The translations under genes were made by a program, and so were the position numbers. DNA of 64,000 nucleotides from Akkermansia muciniphila (GTDB lineage: Bacteria; Verrucomicrobiota; Kiritimatiellia; RFP12; JAAYNR01): positions 1 to 64,000 of the forward strand of contig CAMBQN010000011.1 of the NCBI GenBank assembly GCA_945870025.1, written 5' to 3'. Below are positions 22,672-31,255 of this stretch, in pieces. The number at the start of each line of letters is the position of its first letter. The stretch's first letter is position 1. The notes beneath the pieces were generated by a model. The model ran no database searches, was not told the DNA's origin, and saw only the letters and a program-made list of their open reading frames with translations.

Positions 22672-24570
22672 ATGCAGACACATACGCAAGAGGGCGCGGT
22701 GAACGTGCGGCTGGTGCAACTGGAGGTCCTGCCGGGTCGGCCCGAGGCCAACACGCGCCGGATGCTCGATGCGGTGGCGCAGGCGCGCGCCGACGGCGTG
22801 GCGCTGGTGGCCTTCCCCGAGCTGGCCGTTCCGGGGTATCTGCTGGGCGACATGTGGGACCGTCCCGCGTTCCTGCGGGCGTGCGAGGCGTGCGGGGAAC
22901 GGCTGCGCGAGGCGTCGCAGGGGATCATCGTTGTGTTCGGCAATGTGGCGGTCGACTGGAATAAGCGCGGCGAGGACGGCCGGGTGCGCCGCTACAACGC
23001 CCTGTTCTTCGCCGAAAATGGCCGGTTTTGCGTCTCCGCCGTGACCCGCCTGCCGTTTGTCTCCAAGACGCTGCTGCCCAACTACCGCTGTTTTGATGAC
23101 GCGCGCCACTTTTTCGATACCCGCCGCCTGGCGCTGGAGCATGGCACCACGCCCGACCGGATGATCGAGCCGATGCAGACCTCGCTCGGCCTGATCGGCG
23201 GGTTGCTGTGCGAGGATGCGTGGGACACCGACTACGCCTTCTCACCCGCGAAGATCCTGGCGCACAAGGGGTCCCGCTTTCTGATCAATGCGAGCTGTTC
23301 GCCGTTCACCGGCGACAAGAACCACAAGCGGAACCGGGTGTTCAACCAGCTCGCGTGCGACACCGGGCTGCCGCTCCTCTATGTCAATACCGTCGGCGTG
23401 CAGGACATCGGCAAGACGGTCTACATGTTCGACGGGGCGAGCTGCGTCTACGACGGCCACGGCCACGCGGTGCAGGCCGGACCGCCATTTGAGGAGGCTG
23501 TCGCCACGGTGGTCCTGCCCGCCAACGGCGCGGCCTTCGGCGAGCCCGTGGCGCCGCGGCGCGACAGCACGGCGGCCTTGGCGCAGGCACTGGAATGCGG
23601 CGTGCGCGGCCTGATGCGGCGACTGGGCATCCGCCGGGTGGTGGTGGGCATCTCGGGCGGCATCGACTCGGCCCTCACGGCCGCCCTCTACAGCCGCATC
23701 GTCGCGCCCGAGGATTTGCTGCTGCTGAACCTGCCCGGCCCGTTCTCCTCGCAGACCACGCGGGGGCTGGCGCGGCGGCTCGCCGAGGCGCTCGGCGGGC
23801 GCTACGCCGAGGTGCCGATCACGGCGGCCGTGGAGCTGACGCGGGGGCAGATCGACCATCTGCCGCTCATCGGGCCGGGCGGCACGCCGGCCGGCACGCT
23901 CACACTCGGCCCTCTCGACCTGGAAAACATCCAGGCGCGCGACCGGGGCGGACGGGTGCTCGCGGCGGCGGCGGCGGCCTTCGGCGGGGTCTTCACCTGC
24001 AACGCCAACAAGGCCGAAATCACCGTGGGTTACGGCACCCTCTATGGCGACATCTGCGGCTGGCTTGCGGCGCTGGGCGACTTGTGGAAAGAGCAGGTGT
24101 ACGCCGTTGCCCGCCATCTCAATGCGGAAGGCTTCAAGCGGCCGGTGATCCCCGAGGGCATTTTCACGGTCACGCCCTCCGCCGAACTCAGCGCCGCGCA
24201 GGCGGTGGACGAAGGCAAGGGCGATCCGCTGATCTATCCCTATCACGATAAGCTCTTCCGCGCCTGGGTCGAGCGCTGGGAACGGGCGACGCCCGAAGAT
24301 ATCCTAGAGTGGTACGCCGCCGGCGAACTGGAGGGGCGCATCGGGTACGAGGGGAAGGTCGCGGCGCTGTTCCCGGACGCGCGGACGTTTGTGGCCGATC
24401 TGGAGCGGTGGTGGAATCTCTATCAGGGACTCGGCGTGGCCAAGCGGATACAGGCACCCCCCGTGCTGGCCGTGAGCCGGCGCGCCTTCGGCTTTGACCA
24501 CCGCGAAGCCCAGCTCGGCCCCTGGCTCTCGGACCGCTATCAGGATCTGCGAGCGCTCGTGACCGCGTAA
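22672..24570 (+). CDS. nadE: Glutamine-dependent NAD+ synthetase
   Basis: A 632-residue two-domain enzyme. The N-terminal glutaminase (nitrilase-type, residues about 10-290) shows FPELAVPGY (catalytic Glu), a Lys in the VSKTLLPNY region and GLLCEDAW (nucleophile Cys). The C-terminal synthetase (residues about 320-630) shows the ATP pyrophosphatase loop VVGISGGIDSALTAALY and NKAEITVGYGTLYGD. It converts nicotinic acid adenine dinucleotide plus glutamine and ATP to NAD+ in the cytoplasm. A GGAGGAG ribosome-binding site precedes ATG 22672. Confidence 0.92.
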   Translation: MQTHTQEGAVNVRLVQLEVLPGRPEANTRRMLDAVAQARADGVALVAFPELAVPGYLLGDMWDRPAFLRACEACGERLREASQGIIVVFGNVAVDWNKRGEDGRVRRYNALFFAENGRFCVSAVTRLPFVSKTLLPNYRCFDDARHFFDTRRLALEHGTTPDRMIEPMQTSLGLIGGLLCEDAWDTDYAFSPAKILAHKGSRFLINASCSPFTGDKNHKRNRVFNQLACDTGLPLLYVNTVGVQDIGKTVYMFDGASCVYDGHGHAVQAGPPFEEAVATVVLPANGAAFGEPVAPRRDSTAALAQALECGVRGLMRRLGIRRVVVGISGGIDSALTAALYSRIVAPEDLLLLNLPGPFSSQTTRGLARRLAEALGGRYAEVPITAAVELTRGQIDHLPLIGPGGTPAGTLTLGPLDLENIQARDRGGRVLAAAAAAFGGVFTCNANKAEITVGYGTLYGDICGWLAALGDLWKEQVYAVARHLNAEGFKRPVIPEGIFTVTPSAELSAAQAVDEGKGDPLIYPYHDKLFRAWVERWERATPEDILEWYAAGELEGRIGYEGKVAALFPDARTFVADLERWWNLYQGLGVAKRIQAPPVLAVSRRAFGFDHREAQLGPWLSDRYQDLRALVTA

Positions 24571-24618
24571 GCGGAGGGTTGAGGAGAAAACGGCGTCCAT
24601 TTCACAACCGAGGATTTC

Positions 24619-25785
24619 ATGTCTCCTGTCCTATTCCGTCGCCTGATCTGCCTGTTGCTGGTCCAGTGGCCGCTCGCCGGCCGGGTCGGCCGTGCCGGGG
24701 AACGCGTGGCGGCCACGGGCGCATCCTGGCCGATTGCGCGGGGCGATGCGGCGTTGACCGGCACCACGCCCGCGCGGCCGCCCGTCCAACCGGCGCTGCG
24801 CTGGAGCTTTGACGCGAAGGCGAAGCTTCTGGCTGCGCCGGTGATCGAGGACGGAACCGTATACGCGGCGGCGGCCGACGGCACGGTGCAGGCCTTGCGG
24901 CTGGCCGATGGCGGGCCGCTCTGGACGTTCAAGGCCGACGCCGGGATCGAGGCCTCGCCGCTGATTGCCGAAGGCGTCCTCTATGTCGGCGATCTCGCCG
25001 GCACGCTTTACGCGCTGGACGCGGCGTCGGGCCGCCGCGCGTGGGTCTATGCCACGGAGGGCCAGATCATGGGCGGGGCGAATCGCGCCCCGGGCGATCC
25101 GTCGCTCATTCTGGTCGGCAGTTACGACCACCGTCTGCATGCCGTGGATGCCCGCACCGGGCAGCGGGTCTGGATATACGAGACCGAGAATTACATCAAC
25201 GGCATCCCGGCGGTCGGCAACGGAATCGCGTTGGTGGGCGGTTGCGACGAGCGGGTGCATGCGGTTCGCCTCAAGGACGGCGTCGCCGTCACCAACCTCT
25301 CGTCGGGATCCTATGTCGCCGCCTCGCCTGCCGTGCGGGACGGCCTGGCGTATGTCGGCCATTACCAGGGCGAGGTGCTCGCCCTGGATCTGGCGAAGGG
25401 GCTGATCCGCTGGCGCTTTGCGGCGGAAGGGGCGCCCGCGTTCTTCGCGTCCGTCGCGGTGACCTCCACGCGCGTTTTAGCCGCGAGCCGCGCGGGTGTC
25501 GTGTACTGCCTCTCCCGCGACACGGGCCGGGAGATCTGGCGATTCCAGGCCCAGGACGAGATTGACAGTTCGCCGGTGGTCGCACGGGACCGGGTGCTTT
25601 TCGGATCACGCGACGGACGCCTCACCATGCTTCGGTACGACACGGGGGAGCTGTTGTGGTCGTATCTGGTGGGAAGCCCGATCACCGCCGCCGTGGCCGT
25701 CGTGGACGGCTGGATCGTGGTGGGCGCGGCCGATGGCGTTCTCTATGCATTCGGAGAAGAGAAGAAAAAAGGAGGAACGAAATGA
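24619..25785 (+). CDS. Secreted PQQ-type beta-propeller repeat protein
   Basis: A 388-residue protein with an N-terminal signal segment (RLICLLLVQWPLAG) and about seven blades of the form APVIEDGTVYAAAADGTVQALRL, PLIAEGVLYVGDLAGTLYALDAASG, SPVVARDRVLFGSRDGRLTML. The fold is that of BamB/PQQ-like propellers, without residues that would prove PQQ binding. It overlaps the next gene (ABC ATPase) by 4 bases (ATGA), so the two are translationally coupled and may act together at the envelope (inference). Confidence 0.85.
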   Translation: MSPVLFRRLICLLLVQWPLAGRVGRAGERVAATGASWPIARGDAALTGTTPARPPVQPALRWSFDAKAKLLAAPVIEDGTVYAAAADGTVQALRLADGGPLWTFKADAGIEASPLIAEGVLYVGDLAGTLYALDAASGRRAWVYATEGQIMGGANRAPGDPSLILVGSYDHRLHAVDARTGQRVWIYETENYINGIPAVGNGIALVGGCDERVHAVRLKDGVAVTNLSSGSYVAASPAVRDGLAYVGHYQGEVLALDLAKGLIRWRFAAEGAPAFFASVAVTSTRVLAASRAGVVYCLSRDTGREIWRFQAQDEIDSSPVVARDRVLFGSRDGRLTMLRYDTGELLWSYLVGSPITAAVAVVDGWIVVGAADGVLYAFGEEKKKGGTK

Positions 25786-26498
25786 CGCCCGTGCTCGAAT
25801 TGACGGCCATCTGCAAGCAGTATGGCGCGCCGGATTCACCCGCCGCGCTCCGCGTGCTGGACGGCATCAGCCTGCGCGTGGAGGCCGGAGCATCGCTCGC
25901 GGTGGTCGGGCCGTCCGGATGCGGCAAAAGCACGCTGCTCAACATCATCGGCGGCCTCGACCGGCCGACCTCGGGGGCGGTGACGCTGGACGGCCGGGAC
26001 CTGGGGCTGCTGTCCGAGGATGCGCTGGCCGGCCTGCGCAACGGCCTGATCGGATTCGTGTTCCAGCAGCATCATCTGCTGCCGCAATGCACCGTGCTGG
26101 AAAATGTGCTGCTGCCGACTCTGGCCACCCGCCGGTCGCGCGCCCAGCGGCAGGCGGATACCGGGCGGGCGGAGGCGCTGCTGGAGCGCGTCGGACTCGC
26201 CGACCGGCGCAACCATCGTCCGGGGCTGCTTTCCGGCGGCGAGTCGCAGCGTGCCGCCGTCGTGCGCGCGCTGATCAACCGCCCCCGGCTGCTGCTGGCC
26301 GATGAGCCCACCGGCTCGCTGGACCATGCGTCGGCCCGCGCGCTCGGCGACCTCCTCGTCGAGCTGAATCGCGCCGAGGGGATCGCGCTCGTCGTCGTGA
26401 CCCACAGCCCGGAACTGGCCGGGCGCATGGGCGCCGGGTACGCACTTGCCGACGGACGGCTGACGCGGGGACCGGCGCCCCGAATGGCGCTAAGTTAA
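25782..26498 (+). CDS. ABC transporter ATPase of the LolD/MacB class
   Basis: A 238-residue ATPase with Walker A GPSGCGKST, Q-loop FVFQQHHLLP, signature LLSGGESQR, Walker B LLLADEPTG and switch VVTHS. LolD-class ATPases power lipoprotein release or peptide export with FtsX-like permeases, but no permease gene is next to it. Its start overlaps the propeller gene. The last codons and stop (ATG GCG CTA AGT TAA) lie inside the left terminal inverted repeat of the MITE at 26481, so the C-terminus was probably rewritten by that insertion. Confidence 0.88.
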   Translation: MTPVLELTAICKQYGAPDSPAALRVLDGISLRVEAGASLAVVGPSGCGKSTLLNIIGGLDRPTSGAVTLDGRDLGLLSEDALAGLRNGLIGFVFQQHHLLPQCTVLENVLLPTLATRRSRAQRQADTGRAEALLERVGLADRRNHRPGLLSGGESQRAAVVRALINRPRLLLADEPTGSLDHASARALGDLLVELNRAEGIALVVVTHSPELAGRMGAGYALADGRLTRGPAPRMALS

Positions 26499-26621
26499 GG
26501 GGCTATTGCCATCTTAATCGTAATCCTAATCTTAATCTTAATCTCCTGGTGTAGAACGGATTACGATTACGATTATGATTACGATTATGATCGGAAGAAT
26601 CGCTTAACTTAGCGCCATTCG
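26481..26621. mobile_element. MITE-like element with perfect 19-bp terminal inverted repeats
   Basis: CGAATGGCGCTAAGTTAAG (26481-26499) is perfectly inverted at 26603-26621. Between them lies an AT-rich palindrome of six-base units, CGTAATCCTAATCTTAAT... on one arm and GATTACGATTATGATTACG on the other. There is no ORF. The left repeat supplies the last codons of the ABC ATPase gene. Just to the right, CCACGAAGGCCACGAAG repeats follow. Confidence 0.75.
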
Positions 26622-26737
26622 CTGGCGTCCCTTTGAACCTAGATCCGGCAGTTGGATTCACCACGAAGGCCACGAAGTGCACGAAGCGATAAGAAGAATG
26701 AGGGGATAAATCCCGGAAAAGGTAAGAACGTTTAGTT

Positions 26738-28195
26738 ATGACCGACGCCCTGCGAGCCAAATTGGCAGATCTGCCCGACAAGCCCGGTTGCTATCTGTAC
26801 CGCGACCGGGCGGGGCGGATCATCTATGTCGGCAAGGCGGTGTCATTGCGCAAACGGGTGCAATCGTATTTTCGCGCCTCGACCCTCCGGTCCGCGCCGC
26901 CAAAAGTGTGCAGCCTGATCCACTCCGTGGCCGATCTGGACGTGGTGGTCGTCCGCAACGAGGCCGAGGCGCTGCTCACTGAAGGGAGCCTGATCAAGCA
27001 GTACCGGCCGCGCTACAACATCGTGCTGCGTGACGATAAGCGCTATCTGGCCATCCGCGTCGACCCGCGCGAGCCGTTTCCGCGACTCACGACCTGCCGC
27101 ATCATCCGGGACGACGGCGCCCGCTATTTCGGCCCGTTCCCCTCCTCTCCCGTGGTGCGCGCGACCCTCGACTTTGCCGAAAAGCGGTACGGCCTGCGAA
27201 AGTGTCCGCCCATCACGCCGGGGGCGGACGACTACACGCACTGCATCAACGACATCGTCCGCTTCTGTTCGGCCCCCTGCGTGGGGCGCATCTCCGCCGC
27301 CGACTACGGTGCCCGGTTCGAGGAGGCCTGCGCCTTCCTTCGCGGCGAGCGCCTGGGGGTGATCGAGGAGGTCAAGGCGCAGATGGGGGCGGCCGCGGCC
27401 GCGCATGACTTTGAGAAGGCGGCGGTCTTGCGCGACACCTTCATCGCCCTGCGCGAGGTGGTGCGGCAGCGCGCCCGCGTGGTAGCTACGCCCGAACTGC
27501 GCGCGGCGGACGCCCGTGCCGGACTGGACGAGCTGCAGCGGCTCATCGGGCTTCCCGCCGCGCCGACGCGCATCGAAGGGTTTGACATCTCCAACCTGTT
27601 CGGCACCCACTCGGTCGCCAGCCTGGTCGCGGCCACCGACGGCCACCCCGATCGCCGCCTGTACCGCCGGTTCCGAATCCGCACGGTCGCGGGCGCCGAC
27701 GACCCGCGCGCGATGGCCGAGGTGGTCGGCCGGCGCTACGCCCGGCTGCGCGACGAGGGAAAACCCCTGCCCGGCTTGGTGCTCATCGACGGCGGCGTCC
27801 CCCAGCTCCGCGCCGCGCGCGCCGCGCTGGCCGCGCTCGGACTGGAGCGCGTGCCGGTCGTCGGGCTGGCCAAGCGGCAGGAGGAGATTGTGCTCGACGA
27901 CGGGCGTCCGACGCTGCTTCTGCCGCGCGACTCGGTCGCGCTGCAGGTGCTGACCCGTCTGCGCGATGAAGCGCACCGCTTCGCGCTCGACTATCACCGC
28001 CGTCTCCGCCAGCGCACCATCCGCGAATCGGCCCTCGATGAGATACCCGGCATCGGCCCCGCCCGGAAGAACGCCCTGCTCACCCATTTCGGCTCGGTCT
28101 ACCGGCTCGCCCGCGCCGACGCCGCCGCGATTGCCGCCGTCTCCGGCATCGGCGCCGAACGGGCGGCGGCCATCCAGCGGGCGCTGGGAGCCTAA
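26738..28195 (+). CDS. uvrC: Excinuclease ABC subunit C
   Basis: A 485-residue protein. The N-terminal GIY-YIG domain (GCYLYRDRAGRIIYVGKA, residues 17-34) makes the 3' incision. A short Cys-containing region (CPPI ... CSAPCVG) and the UVR helix (DFEKAAVLRDTFIAL) follow. Next is the RNase H-like 5'-incision domain (GFDISNLFGT, LVLIDGG), and a C-terminal double helix-hairpin-helix (IPGIGPARKNALL, VSGIGAERAAAIQ). It is about 100 residues shorter than most UvrC proteins, but every expected domain is present. It works with UvrA/UvrB in nucleotide excision repair. Confidence 0.93.
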   Translation: MTDALRAKLADLPDKPGCYLYRDRAGRIIYVGKAVSLRKRVQSYFRASTLRSAPPKVCSLIHSVADLDVVVVRNEAEALLTEGSLIKQYRPRYNIVLRDDKRYLAIRVDPREPFPRLTTCRIIRDDGARYFGPFPSSPVVRATLDFAEKRYGLRKCPPITPGADDYTHCINDIVRFCSAPCVGRISAADYGARFEEACAFLRGERLGVIEEVKAQMGAAAAAHDFEKAAVLRDTFIALREVVRQRARVVATPELRAADARAGLDELQRLIGLPAAPTRIEGFDISNLFGTHSVASLVAATDGHPDRRLYRRFRIRTVAGADDPRAMAEVVGRRYARLRDEGKPLPGLVLIDGGVPQLRAARAALAALGLERVPVVGLAKRQEEIVLDDGRPTLLLPRDSVALQVLTRLRDEAHRFALDYHRRLRQRTIRESALDEIPGIGPARKNALLTHFGSVYRLARADAAAIAAVSGIGAERAAAIQRALGA

Positions 28196-28201
28196 TCCCA
28201 G

Positions 28202-28256
28202 AAGGCGCTTGCAAAACCTTCGGTTTGTGCAAGCGGAGGGTTCAGGGTTCAGGAGT
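28202..28256. repeat. Partial copy of element E1
   Basis: GGCGCTTGCAAAACC-TTCGG-TTTGTGCAAGCGG forms the terminal hairpin of E1, followed by GGGTTCAGGGTTCAGGA. The rest of the element is missing. It lies directly after uvrC and may work as its terminator. Confidence 0.7.
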
Positions 28257-28406
28257 CGTTGTCCGGCCTTAGCCCGGATTCCAGGCGTTTTCAAGGCGTG
28301 AATAGGACTCACAAGGAGTCGCGAAGAGAAAGAAGCAGATGCTGGAGATAGAAGACACAATCTCTGAGATTGATGATTGGGGCCAGAAAGCATACAATCC
28401 AAAGTA

Positions 28407-28625
28407 ATGACTACAGCAATCCAGATTGAACGAATGTCCCGTGTTGAAAAACTCCGGACCATGGAGGCTATCTGGGAGGATTTGTCGCATGCCGAGCCCG
28501 AGGTAGAATCCCCTGCATGGCATGAGGCCGTTCTCAAGGAAACCGAGGCCAGAGTCGCCGCCGGTCAGGAACGGATCGCAGACTGGGAAATAGCCAAACA
28601 AGAACTCAGGATGCGCTTTGAATGA
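28407..28625 (+). CDS. Addiction-module antitoxin-like protein
   Basis: A 72-residue protein: MSRVEKLRTMEAIWEDLSHAE ... PAWHEAVLKETEARVAAGQE. This is the pattern of the short helical antitoxins (addiction module component) that accompany RelE/ParE toxins. The next ORF overlaps by 4 bases and starts like such a toxin but is truncated, so the pair is broken or the antitoxin is orphan. Confidence 0.75.
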   Translation: MTTAIQIERMSRVEKLRTMEAIWEDLSHAEPEVESPAWHEAVLKETEARVAAGQERIADWEIAKQELRMRFE

Positions 28626-28786
28626 GATTCAAGATCCTCGCTTCGGCCGTGGCTGATCTGCACTCGGCCCGTCTGTTTTATGAACAGCAGGGGGCGGGAC
28701 TTGGCGTGTATTTCTTCTCAAGGCAGGCGGCCCAAGAACTGACAACGCCTATCTCAGACTGCGAACCAAGCGATGCACCTGCATAG
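28622..28786 (+). pseudogene. Truncated RelE/ParE-family toxin
   Basis: A 54-residue ORF reading MRFKILASAVADLHSARLFY then EQQGAGLGVYFF, the normal first third of a ParE/RelE toxin. After residue about 33 the sequence changes to an unrelated tail (SRQAAQELTTPISDCEPSD), so the catalytic half is missing. It overlaps the antitoxin stop by 4 bases. Confidence 0.65.
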
Positions 28787-29071
28787 ATGAAAAGAACAAT
28801 CACAAGCATTGTTGGCATTGGGTCCGTTCACTGGATTCTGACAGTAGGAATCTCGCTCTTAGCTTGGCAAAGACAAGAAGGAGGACTAGCTGTCACTGCG
28901 AGCCAGGCGTTACTCAACTCCACTGCAATTTCACTGGCACATGCATTAAACTTCCCCCTTCCATTTCTTCTTCACGACAATTCCTTGCTCATCACGGCTT
29001 GCAATAGCACGCTTTTTGCAATCACACTAGTTCTCTTGTGGGTCGGTGTTCTAAGACTGAGAAACGTTTAG
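28787..29071 (+). CDS. Small membrane protein of unknown function
   Basis: A 94-residue protein with a first membrane helix (VGIGSVHWILTVGISLLAW) and a second near the C-terminus (LFAITLVLLWVGVLRL), with the region between likely outside the membrane. Its base composition is clearly more AT-rich than the neighbours, which suggests transfer. No Shine-Dalgarno is seen; the ATG directly follows the stop of the broken toxin. Confidence 0.5.
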   Translation: MKRTITSIVGIGSVHWILTVGISLLAWQRQEGGLAVTASQALLNSTAISLAHALNFPLPFLLHDNSLLITACNSTLFAITLVLLWVGVLRLRNV

Positions 29072-29119
29072 ATTTTTTAAGGGCCGCCAAGGGACGAGCC
29101 TGAATGGCGCGCAGGAGGC

Positions 29120-29407
29120 ATGCTGAAGGGAACGGGCATCGAGACGGAGGAGATCATCCCCGAAGATTGGGGTTGGTGCATCCCGATCAAGAATGACGGA
29201 TTTCGGTTGGCGATCTGTTGCGGGCACCAGAACGGCGATGACGACGAGTTTCTATGCTTTACCGATCCCGACAAACCGATCGTTAAGAAGTTCTTCACGA
29301 AGATCGACGCAACGGAACAACTCGGTCGCCTTGTGGCGGCCATGGCGAAGATTCTTGCGGCAGACCCGGACATCCGGGATGTGGAATGGTCGGACGGGAG
29401 CAAATGA
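29120..29407 (+). CDS. Small acidic protein of unknown function
   Basis: A 95-residue soluble protein: EDWGWCIPIKNDGFRLAICC, FLCFTDPDKPIVKKFFTKID, AMAKILAADPDIRDVEWSDG. I believe I have seen this pattern in small hypothetical proteins of accessory regions, but I cannot name a family. An AGGAGG site lies upstream. A stem-loop follows the stop codon. Confidence 0.6.
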   Translation: MLKGTGIETEEIIPEDWGWCIPIKNDGFRLAICCGHQNGDDDEFLCFTDPDKPIVKKFFTKIDATEQLGRLVAAMAKILAADPDIRDVEWSDGSK

Positions 29408-29496
29408 CACACAACAAGCAAATGGTCGGTACGGCTTCGCCGCCCGACATTTGCGATGTCGGCGTTGGTTCAGAACCCAGGAAGCGCCGCGGCGCG

Positions 29497-30129
29497 CTAC
29501 TGCAGCCCCGCCAGCTTGTGGGTCTGCATCGACAGCAGCCAGTGGCCGCTGCGGCGGCCGCGGTTCAGGGCGCCCAGCAGGCGAATGGTCGCCTCCACGT
29601 TGCAGACGCCGCCGCATTCACAGGGCGAGAGAAAGTAGTGCGCGGCGCGAATCCGGCGGCGCATGTCGCGGCAGAAATCGCCCACGTCGCCATCGACCAC
29701 GATGCGCACCTCGTCGGCGCGCCTCATCATGCGCGTGTCGGCGTACCGTGCCGCGTAACACGCCTTGGGCGAGACCGCCACATGGTCAATCTGCCGCACC
29801 CACGCCGCTGGCGGACGGCGCAACCCGTTGGTTTCGACGCCGATCCAATAGCCGAGAGCCGTAAACCGGGTCAGGAGAAAGTCCAGACGCTTCTGGATGA
29901 ACGGCTCGCCGCCCGTCAGGATCACCGCCTGCGGCGTGAAGGCCGCGACCTGAGCCAGAATCGCCTCGGCGTCTAGCATCTGGAACTGTCGGAAGTCGGT
30001 GTCGCACCACGGGCACGCCAGGTTGCAGCGGCCGAAGCGAACGAACACGACGGGCTTGCCGGTGTGAATCCCCTCGCCCTGCACCGACTCGAAGATCTCG
30101 ACCACCGGGTAGCGCGGCGCGGCGCTCAT
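29497..30129 (-). CDS. queE: 7-carboxy-7-deazaguanine synthase
   Basis: A 210-residue radical SAM enzyme with FESVQGEGIHTGKPVVFVR, the cluster motif CNLACPWC (CX3CX2C), ILTGGEPF and VETNG. It rearranges 6-carboxy-tetrahydropterin to 7-carboxy-7-deazaguanine, the step after QueD and before QueC. It is the last gene of the queF-R-M-queC-queD-queE transcript. ATG 30129 overlaps the queD stop by 4 bases and is preferred over an in-frame start at 30159. Confidence 0.93.
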   Translation of the reverse strand: MSAAPRYPVVEIFESVQGEGIHTGKPVVFVRFGRCNLACPWCDTDFRQFQMLDAEAILAQVAAFTPQAVILTGGEPFIQKRLDFLLTRFTALGYWIGVETNGLRRPPAAWVRQIDHVAVSPKACYAARYADTRMMRRADEVRIVVDGDVGDFCRDMRRRIRAAHYFLSPCECGGVCNVEATIRLLGALNRGRRSGHWLLSMQTHKLAGLQ

Positions 30130-30548
30130 CGGGCGGGGTCCTCGCGGTACTCTGCGCACGAGTCGTCCGTTTCGTAAACGGTGACCGACACCACGTTGAT
30201 GCGCCCCGCCAGCTCGCGAAAGAAATGGCGGGCCAGATTCTCCGCGGTGGTGCGAAAGGGAAGTCCCACCGCTTTCATGCCTTGCTTGATGAGGACAGCG
30301 GCAATCTCGCGCTCGCCAGCGCCGCCCTCGTCATAGAGGAAAGCATGGTCGAAGCGCGCGACAACCACCTCGCGCAGAACGGCCAGGAGGTCGTGGAAAT
30401 CGATGACCATGTCGGCGGTGTCGCCCTGCGCCTGCGCCACTTCGGCCAGCACCCGGTAGGTGTGCCCATGCAGGTTCTTGCAGGCTCCCGCGTGGTTGGA
30501 CAGAACATGGGCGGCGTGAAAATGGCAGGCTTTACGAACGGTCAGCAT
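30126..30548 (-). CDS. queD: 6-carboxy-5,6,7,8-tetrahydropterin synthase
   Basis: A 140-residue T-fold enzyme. Zinc ligands lie in CHFHAAHVL and LHGHTY; the catalytic Cys is in GACKNLHGH; VIDFHDL and VTVYET are family marks. It makes 6-carboxy-tetrahydropterin from dihydroneopterin triphosphate. It overlaps queC by 7 bases and queE by 4. Confidence 0.93.
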   Translation of the reverse strand: MLTVRKACHFHAAHVLSNHAGACKNLHGHTYRVLAEVAQAQGDTADMVIDFHDLLAVLREVVVARFDHAFLYDEGGAGEREIAAVLIKQGMKAVGLPFRTTAENLARHFFRELAGRINVVSVTVYETDDSCAEYREDPAR

Positions 30549-31255
30549 CGTCCCTCCTTGTCCGCGAGATAGGCGGCATACCCGCGTTGCCGCAGCACGC
30601 AGCTCGGACACGTCCCGCAGCCGCGGCCGATGATGCCATTGTAGCAGGTCAGCGTATTTTCGGCCACATACGCCAGCACGCCCAGCCGATCCGCCAGTGC
30701 CCACGTCTGCGCCTTGGTCAGATCCATCAGCGGCGTGATCACGCGGAAGTCGGCGTCCATGGCCAGATTGAGCGTCACGTTGCACGACTTGATGAACACG
30801 TCGCGACAATCGGGATAGCCGCTGCAATCGGCCTGGCACACCCCGGTGATAAGCGTGCGGACGCCCCGCCCCTTGGCGAAGATCGCGGCGATCAGCAGGA
30901 AGAGCATGTTGCGGCCATCCACCACGGTGTTGGGACAGGTCGTGGCGGGATTCTGGACCATGGCCGCAGAAGGGTCCAGGAGCGCGCTCGAGGTGATCTG
31001 GCCGTACCACGCGAGATCTACGATCCGATGCTGATGCGCGGCCACGCCGAAATCGGCGGCGATCTTTTGCGCGACCGCCACCTCCTGCCCGTGCCGCTGT
31101 CCGTAGCTGAACGTGATGCAGGCCACCCGGCCCCGGCCGTAGTCACGCACCGCCTGCGCCAGGCAGGTCGTGCTGTCCTGCCCGCCGGAGAAGACCACTA
31201 CACAATCCTCATGTCCGAGGCGGCCGGTATCACCGTTTCCTGGAACCACATCCAC
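30542..31255 (-). CDS. queC: 7-cyano-7-deazaguanine (preQ0) synthase
   Basis: A 237-residue enzyme with the ATP pyrophosphatase loop VVVFSGGQDSTTCL, FSYGQRHGQE, VDGRNMLFLLIAA and the zinc Cys cluster CYNGIIGRGCGTCPSC. It converts 7-carboxy-7-deazaguanine to preQ0 with ammonia and ATP. The start is uncertain: QueC normally begins a few residues before VVVFSGG, but here no ATG is near. GTG 31255, with AAGGA upstream, is chosen; ATG 31318 is possible. The 5' end overlaps the methyltransferase gene, which marks the junction of the inserted R-M cassette. Confidence 0.9.
   Translation of the reverse strand: MDVVPGNGDTGRLGHEDCVVVFSGGQDSTTCLAQAVRDYGRGRVACITFSYGQRHGQEVAVAQKIAADFGVAAHQHRIVDLAWYGQITSSALLDPSAAMVQNPATTCPNTVVDGRNMLFLLIAAIFAKGRGVRTLITGVCQADCSGYPDCRDVFIKSCNVTLNLAMDADFRVITPLMDLTKAQTWALADRLGVLAYVAENTLTCYNGIIGRGCGTCPSCVLRQRGYAAYLADKEGRC

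Noticed and set aside
26655-26690. CCACGAAGGCCACGAAGTGC repeats as a regulatory array
   Set aside because: Similar CACGAAG tandem phrases are common low-complexity sequence in many GC-rich genomes (recalled). Three units next to a MITE give no evidence for function.
29408-29468. attC-like stem-loop (integron cassette site) after the 95-residue gene
   Set aside because: CAAATGGTCGG/CCGACATTTG with a TTCG centre and a GGCGTTGG end looks attC-like. But the outer boxes do not fit RYYYAAC/GTTRRRY, a competing hairpin CCGACAT-TTGCG-ATGTCGG uses the same bases, and no second site or integrase is seen. It may simply be a terminator for the flanking genes.
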